From contig CAJOPV010000032.1 of the NCBI GenBank assembly GCA_905236495.1, forward strand, positions 1-11,566: DNA of 11,566 nucleotides, written 5' to 3'. Shown one piece after another: positions 5,988 to 11,566 of this stretch. Each line of letters begins with the position of its first letter. The stretch's first letter is position 1. Below the pieces are notes generated by a model, which worked only from the letters and a program-made list of their open reading frames with translations, searched no databases and was not told where the DNA came from. The stretch comes from an uncultured Christensenellaceae bacterium (lineage in GTDB: Bacteria; Bacillota; Clostridia; Christensenellales; Aristaeellaceae). The translations under genes and the position numbers were made by a program.

Positions 5988-7341
5988 GCTCCGCAACGGG
6001 GATGCGCTTTTGCTCCATGGTGTCCCGGTCGCGGACGGTGACGGTGCCCGTTTCCTCGGTTTCAAAGTCCACGGTGATGCATACGGGGGTGCCCACCTCG
6101 TCCTGACGGCGGTAGCGCTTGCCGATGGAGCCGGTCTCGTCGTAATCCACCATGAAATACCGGCTCAAGTCCTCGTGGATCTGGGAGGCCAGGGCGCCCA
6201 GCTTGTTCTTTTGCAGGGGCAGCACGGCGGCCTTGAAGGGGGCCAGGGCGGGATGCAGGTGCAAAACCGTGCGCATGTCGCCGCCCTCCAATTCCTCCTC
6301 GTCGTAGGCGTTGCATAGGAAGGCCAGTGTCACCCGGTCCGCGCCCAGGGAGGGCTCGATGACGTAGGGGATATAGCGCTCGTTGGTGACGGGGTCGATG
6401 TATTCCATGGATTCGCCGGAGGTCACCTGATGCTGGGTCAGGTCGTAATCCGTGCGGTCCGCAATACCCCAAAGCTCGCCCCAGCCGAAGGGGAAGAGGT
6501 ATTCAAAGTCAGTGGTGGCCTTGGAATAGAAGGCCAATTCCTCCTTGCTGTGATCCCTGAGGCGGAGGGCTTCTTCCCTGATGCCCAGCTTCAGCAGCCA
6601 ATCCCGGCAGAAGCCGCGCCAGTAATCGAACCATTCCAGATCGGTGCCGGGCTTGCAGAAGAATTCCAGCTCCATCTGCTCAAATTCCCGGATGCGGAAG
6701 ATGAAGTTGCCCGGGGTGATCTCGTTGCGGAAGGATGTGCCCACCTGGGCCACGCCCATGGGCAGCTTCCGGCGGGTGGAGCGGACGATGTTCTTGAAGT
6801 TCACGAAGATGCCCTGGGCCGTTTCGGGGCGCAGGTAGATTTCGTTGGCGCTGTCCTCGGTGACGCCCTGGTGGGTCTTGAACATGAGGTTGAATTTACG
6901 GATGCCGGTAAAATCCTTCTTGCCGCAGGTGGGGCAGACGATGTCGTGGTCGGCGATGAAGGATTCATATTGCTCGTTGGTCCAGCCGTCGGCCTGGATT
7001 TCCTGCCCGTTGGCCTTGCCCCAATCCTCGATCAGCTTGTCCGCCCGGAAGCGGGCCTTGCAGGCGCGGCAGTCCATCAGGGGATCGTTGAAGGTGCCCA
7101 CGTGCCCGGAGGCCACCCACACCATGCGGTTCATCAGGATGGCGCTGTCCAGCCCCACGTTGGTCTTGCTTTCCTGCACGAATTTTTTCAGCCAGGCCTT
7201 TTTTACGTTGTTTTTGAATTCCACGCCCAGGGGGCCGTAATCCCAGCTGTTCGCCAGGCCGCCGTAAATTTCGCTGCCCGGGAAAATAAAGCCCCGCACC
7301 TTGCACAGGGCCACCAGCTTGTCCATCGTCAACTGTGCCAT
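5953..7341 (-). CDS. glyS: Glycyl-tRNA synthetase, single-chain (alpha2) type
   Basis: This class II synthetase of 462 residues charges tRNA-Gly with glycine using ATP in the cytoplasm. The length matches the homodimeric bacterial form rather than the alpha2beta2 GlyQ/GlyS form. Visible are motif 1 (GLANSWDYGPLGVEFKNNV, from residue 28), RPETAQGIFVNF (171-182), motif 2 (FRNEITPGNFIFRIREFEQM, 204-223) and motif 3 (EPSLGADRV, 329-337). An anticodon-binding domain begins near 360 (LHLHPALAPFKAAVLPLQ). Two CxxC pairs (91/94 and 136/139) could hold a metal. ATG 7341 gives the family-like start MAQLTMDKLVALC. An in-frame GTG at 7362 lies at the predicted transcription start and is rejected. It has its own promoter (7374-7402) downstream of the L,D-transpeptidase gene and a terminator at 5889-5923. 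Confidence 0.96.
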   Translation of the reverse strand: MAQLTMDKLVALCKVRGFIFPGSEIYGGLANSWDYGPLGVEFKNNVKKAWLKKFVQESKTNVGLDSAILMNRMVWVASGHVGTFNDPLMDCRACKARFRADKLIEDWGKANGQEIQADGWTNEQYESFIADHDIVCPTCGKKDFTGIRKFNLMFKTHQGVTEDSANEIYLRPETAQGIFVNFKNIVRSTRRKLPMGVAQVGTSFRNEITPGNFIFRIREFEQMELEFFCKPGTDLEWFDYWRGFCRDWLLKLGIREEALRLRDHSKEELAFYSKATTDFEYLFPFGWGELWGIADRTDYDLTQHQVTSGESMEYIDPVTNERYIPYVIEPSLGADRVTLAFLCNAYDEEELEGGDMRTVLHLHPALAPFKAAVLPLQKNKLGALASQIHEDLSRYFMVDYDETGSIGKRYRRQDEVGTPVCITVDFETEETGTVTVRDRDTMEQKRIPVAELKQYIEDMQQF

Positions 7342-7373
7342 GTTCTTCCCATCCTTTCTCACGTATCCTCCCC

Positions 7374-7402
7374 ATTATCGCCGCTTCGGGGCCGTTTGTC
7401 AA
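7374..7402 (-). promoter_or_regulatory. Promoter of glyS
   Basis: On the - strand TTGACA (7402-7397, full consensus) and GATAAT (7379-7374) are 17 bp apart. The predicted start near 7367 leaves a leader of about 26 bases, too short for a T-box riboswitch. This also decides for ATG 7341 over GTG 7362. Confidence 0.82.
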
Positions 7403-7409
7403 GGCTTTG

Positions 7410-8063
7410 TCAGTCAAATAATCGCATGCCCAGGGCCATTTGCAGCGCGCTGTCCGCCGCATCGCCGGCAGGCAGGGCGAAGGCCTTCCGGGCGGTGATC
7501 ACCGCCTGCCTGGTGGCGGCGCCGAATACGCCGTCCGCCCCGCCCCATAAATAGCCCGCCTGGATCAGGCGCAGCTGCAGCTGCCTCACGTCCGCTCCCC
7601 GGTCTCCCTCCCGCAGGGTGCGAAGGCCCCAGTTCAGGGGGCCGTAGGGGCCGCCCTCGATCACCACCTTGGTGTAGGTGGGCACGGCGGCAAAAAGCTT
7701 TTCCGCGTCCCTGACGCGCAGGCGGATGCAGCCGTGGGAGGCGGCGCTGCCGATGGATTCGGGGCGGTTGGTGCCGTGGATGCCGTAGCTGCCCCAGGGG
7801 ACGTTCAGGCCCAGGAACCGGGTGCCGAAGCCGGACAGGGCGGTTGAAAAGCGGTGGGTGACGCGGAATATGCCAATGGGGGAGGGGGTGGCCTGCTTCC
7901 CGGCGGCAATGGTATAAACAGCCGTCGGCTGCCCGTTTTCATACAGCGTCAGGCGCATGCGATCCAGCTCGATCCAGATCAGCTTCCCATCCGGCCCCCG
8001 GGACGCCAGCGCCGGAGCGGCAAGCACCCACAGAATCAGCACCAAGAAAAGCAGTTTTCGCAT
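7410..8063 (-). CDS. Exported L,D-transpeptidase (YkuD) with peptidoglycan-binding domain
   Basis: The 217-residue protein has a signal peptide (RKLLFLVLILWVLAAPALAS) followed by a YkuD catalytic domain at about 27-137. The conserved signature is HGTN (96-99) and SHGCIRLR (109-116) with nucleophile Cys112. A PG_binding_1 domain (about 150-200; LREGDRGADVRQLQLRLIQA, then GYLWGGADGVFGAATRQAV) follows. Such enzymes form 3-3 cross-links in peptidoglycan or attach proteins to it, outside the membrane, and resist most beta-lactams except carbapenems. The domain order catalytic then binding is common in Firmicutes. The start is supported by GGGGAGG at 8071-8077. glyS follows 68 bp downstream on the same strand with its own promoter, so the two are probably not a tight operon. 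Confidence 0.92.
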   Translation of the reverse strand: MRKLLFLVLILWVLAAPALASRGPDGKLIWIELDRMRLTLYENGQPTAVYTIAAGKQATPSPIGIFRVTHRFSTALSGFGTRFLGLNVPWGSYGIHGTNRPESIGSAASHGCIRLRVRDAEKLFAAVPTYTKVVIEGGPYGPLNWGLRTLREGDRGADVRQLQLRLIQAGYLWGGADGVFGAATRQAVITARKAFALPAGDAADSALQMALGMRLFD

Positions 8064-8111
8064 GTCGTCCCCTCCCCTGGATGATATGCGTCCGGGGCCC
8101 CGGGCATGCCC

Positions 8112-8140
8112 TTGCGCGGGAGGGGCGAAAGGGCTATAAT
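8112..8140 (+). promoter_or_regulatory. Promoter of the thioesterase-acetyltransferase operon
   Basis: TTGCGC (8112-8117) and TATAAT (8135-8140) are 17 bp apart, with a predicted start near 8147 and a leader of about 21 bases. The same intergenic stretch (8064-8167) must hold the divergent promoter of the L,D-transpeptidase gene. I see a possible - strand -10 (TATCAT, 8087-8082) but no convincing -35. It also holds two GC palindromes, 8092-8103 and 8102-8111. Confidence 0.7.
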
Positions 8141-8167
8141 GGAAAAAAAGAAAGCGGAGGGAAAACC

Positions 8168-8614
8168 ATGACGGAAATCACATCCAGCGTGCAGATCGTG
8201 ATGCCCCAGCACTGCAACGGCTACCAGACCCCCCGGCTGTTCGGCGGGCAGCTGATGGCCTGGATCGACGTGATCGGCGCGGTGGCGGCGCGGCGGTTCG
8301 CCCATTGCGCCGTTACCACCGTGTGCGTGGATCATCTGGATTTTATCGCCCCGGCGCATCTCAACGATACCGTGGTGCAGGAGGCCCGGGTCACCTGGGC
8401 GGGCCGCACCAGCATGGAGGTGCGGGTGGATAGCTTCGTGGAAAAGCTGAACGGCAGGCGGGAAATGGTGAACCGGGCCTACGCCGTGTATGTGGCCCTG
8501 GACGCGGATGAAAACCCCGCCCCCGTGGTGCCCGCCTTCGCCCCGGAAACAGAGGAAGAAAAACAGGAGTACGAGGCCGCCGTCCAGCGGCGGAAGATCC
8601 GGCTGGGGCGGTGA
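8168..8614 (+). CDS. Acyl-CoA thioesterase, hotdog fold
   Basis: The 148-residue protein matches the short hotdog thioesterases of the YciA/BFIT/ACOT group, which hydrolyse acyl-CoA to free acid and CoA in the cytoplasm. Visible marks are FGGQLMAWIDVIGAVAARR (about 25-43, hot-dog helix with the catalytic Asp region), VDHLDFIAPAHLNDTV (about 56-71) and GRTSMEVRVDSFVE (about 81-94). A polar Glu/Arg-rich tail (about 123-148) ends the protein. The start is ATG 8168 with GGAGG at 8156-8160 and seven-base spacing. An earlier in-frame ATG at 8081 lies upstream of the promoter. Its stop overlaps the first possible start of the GNAT gene (GTGA, 8611-8614), so the two are translationally coupled. Substrate chain length is unknown. 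Confidence 0.88.
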   Translation: MTEITSSVQIVMPQHCNGYQTPRLFGGQLMAWIDVIGAVAARRFAHCAVTTVCVDHLDFIAPAHLNDTVVQEARVTWAGRTSMEVRVDSFVEKLNGRREMVNRAYAVYVALDADENPAPVVPAFAPETEEEKQEYEAAVQRRKIRLGR

Positions 8615-8616
8615 CC

Positions 8617-9171
8617 ATGATGGACGAAATCTTGCTTTTAAGGCCCGGGCCGGAGCATGAGAAGGAGGTCTGGGCCCTGCGGCGGGAAATACTGGAAAGC
8701 TGCGACCACGACCGCTTTGCCGGGTGCGCCGGGCTGGAAGAATGCGAAACATATCAGGATTGGCTTCAGCGCCTGCGTTTATGGAGCGATCCTGCCACCG
8801 TGCCGGAGGGGCGTGTGGATGCCTCGGTGTATATCGCCGTCCGGCTTACGGATGACACCGTGGTGGGGATCATCGACCTGCGCCACCATATCGACCACCC
8901 CATCCTGGGTGTTTGGGGCGGGCATATCGGCTATTCCATCCGCCCCTCGGAGCGGGGCAAGGGCTACGCGCCGCAGATGCTGGCCCAGTGCGTCCGCAAG
9001 GCCGGGGAACGGGGCATGGAACGGGTGCTGGTGACCTGCTCCCCGTGGAATATTGCCAGCGAAAAGACCATACAAAAATGCGGCGGCGTCTTTGAAAAGG
9101 ACGTCACCGTGGACGGAGAAGCGATCCGCAGGTATTGGATCAAAACGGAAAAAAACCCTGAACGCCTGTGA
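8617..9171 (+). CDS. GNAT-family N-acetyltransferase
   Basis: The protein has 184 residues from ATG 8617; GTG 8611 and ATG 8620 are also possible, with only a weak GGGGCGG as ribosome binding site. The acetyl-CoA-binding motif A is GHIGYSIRPSERGKGYAPQM, where RGKGYA is the R/Q-x-x-G-x-G/A loop. It is followed by CSPWNIASEKTIQKCGGVFE (motif B region), as in Acetyltransf_3-type enzymes such as RimJ/RimL relatives. A sheet strand VVGIIDLRHHI precedes it. It transfers acetyl from acetyl-CoA to an amine that cannot be predicted here. It is the second gene of the operon with the acyl-CoA thioesterase; both handle CoA thioesters, but no shared pathway is evident. Confidence 0.9.
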   Translation: MMDEILLLRPGPEHEKEVWALRREILESCDHDRFAGCAGLEECETYQDWLQRLRLWSDPATVPEGRVDASVYIAVRLTDDTVVGIIDLRHHIDHPILGVWGGHIGYSIRPSERGKGYAPQMLAQCVRKAGERGMERVLVTCSPWNIASEKTIQKCGGVFEKDVTVDGEAIRRYWIKTEKNPERL

Positions 9172-9226
9172 TGAAGGAACGATCGGGGAGAGGCGGTATT
9201 TTTCTCTGTCTTTCTCGGAGGGGATG

Positions 9227-9274
9227 CAGGGGGAACCGCTCTTTGGACGCCAAAGAGCGGTTCCCCCTGTTTTT
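9227..9274 (+). terminator. Very strong intrinsic terminator with 20-bp perfect stem
   Basis: Bases 9227-9246 pair without mismatch with 9250-9269 around a 3-base loop (ACG), followed directly by TTTTT (9270-9274). It ends the thioesterase-GNAT operon. On the - strand it lies 16 bases past the M32 carboxypeptidase stop, but there no T-run follows the stem, so it would act there only as a 3' stabilising hairpin. Confidence 0.92.
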
Positions 9275-9285
9275 CGTTTATTCCG

Positions 9286-10788
9286 TTACACCCCGTACAG
9301 TTCCTTGCATTTGTTTTCCAGGTAGTCCAGGTAATAGCCGGGATCGAAAGGCGCGCCCAGCACCTGATCCAGCAGGCGGGCGGGGGTGTAGGTGCTGCCG
9401 AACTGCCAGATATGCTCTTTGTTCCAGGCGTTGATGGGGGCAAAATCGCCCTTTTCCAGGCAGGCGTCCACATCCACGGTTTCCCGCATCTTTGCCAGGA
9501 ACTGGGCGCCGTAAGCGCTGCCCAGGGCATAGGAGGGGAAATAGCCGATAGCGCCGAAGGACCAGTGACTGTCCTGCAATACGCCCTGACGGTCGCTGGG
9601 CACGTCGATGCCCAGGTATTCCTTATACAGCCTGTTCCAGGCGGCAGGCAGATCGTGCACCTTCAACGCCCCTGTCATGACCTGCTTTTCCAGCTCGTAG
9701 CGGATCATCACATGGAGGGAATAGGTCACCTCGTCCGCCTCGGTGCGGATCAGGGAGGGCTGCACCCGGTTGACGGCGCGGTAGAAATCCCGCCAGCCGT
9801 AGGCCGCCATCTGCCGGGGGAACAATTCCTTCAGCTTGGGGAAGAGGAAGCGGATGAAGGCCGGGCTCCGGCCCAGGATGTTTTCGTAAAAGCGGCTCTG
9901 GCTTTCGTGGATGCCCATGGATACGCCGCCGTCCAGCACGGTATAGGCCAGATCGTCCTTGGAGCCCGTATCGTACAGGGCGTGGCCCCCCTCGTGGATC
10001 ACGCTGTACATGGACCAGGAAACGTCCTCCCGGTGGTAATGGGTGGTGATGCGTTCGTCCAGGTGGCTGCCCAGGGAGGTGGTGAAGGGATGCTCGGTAG
10101 TCGATAGGCCCACCCGATCCCGGTTCAGGCCCATCACGTCCATGAGCCAATAAGCCAGCTCCTCCTGCTTGTCCTCCGGGAAATCGCCCTTCAATACGTC
10201 CTCGGGAATGATGGGCTTTTCCCCGCAGGCTTGGATCAGGGGCACCAAACGCTTCCGCAGCGCACCGAAGAAGACATCCAGCACCTGCTTGCTCAGGCCC
10301 GGCTCGTACTCGTTCAGCCAGTAATCGTAGGGGTCCATATCCGGGGCGGCGTACCGGGCAAAGCGGATCTGGGCCTCAAACATTTTTTCCAGGTACGGCT
10401 CGAAGGCCGGGAAATCATTCTCGTTCTTGGCCTTGTACCATACGTCCTGGCTTTCCACCACCAGTTTTTCATAGGCCACGTATTCGTCCATGGGGATCTT
10501 CTGCATGAAGCGGATATCCTTGAGCAGCAGGAACACCATCCGCTGCTCCTTTTCGGTGAGGGCCGCCTTGTTTTCATCCAGGTATTCCAACAGCGCCACC
10601 GTTTCCCTGCCGGTGGAAAGCTGGTAGGTGATCTCGCTCAAAATGCCCAGGGCGTGGGCCCGGTTGTCCGCCGTGCCCCGGGGCGCGGTGGTCTCGCCGT
10701 CGTAGCTGAGCAGCCCCATGGCGTGATCGTAGGCGCTCATCTTTTCCTGCAGCTGCATCAGTTGCTCACGGGCTTCTTTTAATTCCAT
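9286..10788 (-). CDS. M32-family metallocarboxypeptidase (thermostable carboxypeptidase 1 type)
   Basis: This 500-residue cytoplasmic zinc peptidase removes C-terminal amino acids from peptides with broad specificity. The zinc motif is HEGGH (265-269), followed by HESQSR (294-299), which supplies the third ligand (Glu295) in the family. Other family marks are DYWLNEYEPGLS (155-166), TTSLGSHLDERITTHYH (236-252), IRTEADEVTYSLHVMIRYE (347-365) and YFPSYALGSAYGAQ (416-429). The length is the usual one for M32. There is no signal peptide. ATG 10788 is preceded by AAAGGAG (10799-10805) at ten bases. The gene lies downstream of ppdK on the same strand but behind a strong terminator, so it is probably transcribed from a promoter in 10789-10870 that I cannot identify. 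Confidence 0.95.
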   Translation of the reverse strand: MELKEAREQLMQLQEKMSAYDHAMGLLSYDGETTAPRGTADNRAHALGILSEITYQLSTGRETVALLEYLDENKAALTEKEQRMVFLLLKDIRFMQKIPMDEYVAYEKLVVESQDVWYKAKNENDFPAFEPYLEKMFEAQIRFARYAAPDMDPYDYWLNEYEPGLSKQVLDVFFGALRKRLVPLIQACGEKPIIPEDVLKGDFPEDKQEELAYWLMDVMGLNRDRVGLSTTEHPFTTSLGSHLDERITTHYHREDVSWSMYSVIHEGGHALYDTGSKDDLAYTVLDGGVSMGIHESQSRFYENILGRSPAFIRFLFPKLKELFPRQMAAYGWRDFYRAVNRVQPSLIRTEADEVTYSLHVMIRYELEKQVMTGALKVHDLPAAWNRLYKEYLGIDVPSDRQGVLQDSHWSFGAIGYFPSYALGSAYGAQFLAKMRETVDVDACLEKGDFAPINAWNKEHIWQFGSTYTPARLLDQVLGAPFDPGYYLDYLENKCKELYGV

Positions 10789-10827
10789 GCTTGTGCTTCT
10801 CCTTTGCTTTGAATGCGTGAAGGTACG

Positions 10828-10850
10828 GGGGAGGGCGCGGAGCCCTCCCC
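10828..10850. repeat. GC-rich hairpin in the ppdK-M32 spacer
   Basis: Bases 10828-10836 and 10842-10850 form a 9-bp stem (GGGGAGGGC) with a 5-base loop. No T-run follows on either strand, so it is not a standard terminator. It lies in the presumed leader of the M32 gene. Confidence 0.4.
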
Positions 10851-10870
10851 GTCACATCGCCGTTCCCCCG

Positions 10871-10898
10871 AAAAAAGCCGCGCCTGAAAGCGCGGCTT
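10871..10898 (-). terminator. Intrinsic terminator of ppdK
   Basis: On the - strand a 9-bp stem (10898-10890 with 10883-10875, loop of six) runs into TTTTTT, whose last four T lie at 10874-10871. It begins 15 bases after the ppdK stop codon. Confidence 0.9.
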
Positions 10899-10912
10899 GG
10901 TCGTGCGGGGAA

Positions 10913-11566
<654 letters not shown>

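Noticed and set aside
7342..7409. T-box riboswitch upstream of glyS
   Set aside because: Only 68 bases separate the genes and a consensus promoter fills them; there is no space for stem I, the T-box bulge or an antiterminator.
6430..7554. Long open frame on the + strand (374 codons) opposite glyS
   Set aside because: It is antisense to all the synthetase motifs, has biased Ala/Gly/Val composition, and no ribosome binding site or family feature.
8092..8111. Operator formed by GGGCATGCCC and GGGGCCCC palindromes between the L,D-transpeptidase and thioesterase genes
   Set aside because: Short GC palindromes are expected by chance in DNA of this composition, and there is no third copy or regulator to link them to.
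9227..9269. Terminal inverted repeats of a small mobile element
   Set aside because: The arms are only 3 bases apart with no cargo and no target duplication seen, and a T-run follows directly; a terminator explains it fully.
9412..10107. Open frame on the + strand (231 codons) opposite the M32 carboxypeptidase
   Set aside because: It is antisense to the HEGGH region and others conserved in M32; no start signals.
10828..10850. Terminator in the spacer between ppdK and the M32 gene
   Set aside because: The hairpin has no T-run on either strand; the real ppdK terminator is at 10871-10898.

Overview
The window (about 11.6 kb, GC-rich, close to 60% by eye) looks like ordinary chromosome of a GC-rich, anaerobic Clostridia-type Firmicute, probably an uncultured gut lineage. 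This is inferred from the single-chain glycyl-tRNA synthetase, pyruvate phosphate dikinase (PPDK), an M32 carboxypeptidase, secreted TlpA-like thioredoxins, strong GGAGG ribosome binding sites and sigma-A-like promoters (several with extended -10 TGn). There is no phage, IS, CRISPR, tRNA or rRNA.

Layout: 1-492 is the 3' end of an unrecognised + strand gene. 567-1496 encodes a sugar-1-phosphate nucleotidyltransferase and 1557-2366 a SpoU/TrmH RNA methyltransferase, both +. Facing them, and overlapping the methyltransferase by 4 bp, is a - strand gene (2363-3862). It encodes an XRE-type helix-turn-helix fused to a complete UDP-glucose 6-dehydrogenase. A compact divergent promoter region (3863-4046) follows, then a two-gene + strand operon (4047-5662) for exported thioredoxin-fold proteins. 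The first of these has lost the CXXC pair and carries a Cna-B-like tail; the second is an intact TlpA-like oxidoreductase. A broken XRE regulator gene (5790 to about 5887) then runs into the terminator of glyS. On the - strand lie an L,D-transpeptidase (8063-7410) and glyS (7341-5953). Divergent from them is a + strand pair, a hotdog thioesterase and a GNAT acetyltransferase (8168-9171), ending at a 20-bp perfect hairpin terminator. The right end holds M32 carboxypeptidase (10788-9286) and the 3' end of ppdK (11566-10913), both -.

How the genes fit: the nucleotidyltransferase (possible UDP-glucose synthesis) and the dehydrogenase (UDP-glucose to UDP-glucuronate) could form consecutive steps towards surface polysaccharide. 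The L,D-transpeptidase and the exported thioredoxin pair also act at the cell envelope. The most interesting unit is the HTH-dehydrogenase fusion. Its own promoter carries a perfect 14-bp palindrome just downstream of the -10, plus a third half-site one helical turn away, which suggests an enzyme that represses its own gene in response to substrate or cofactor. That is a hypothesis, not something the sequence proves.
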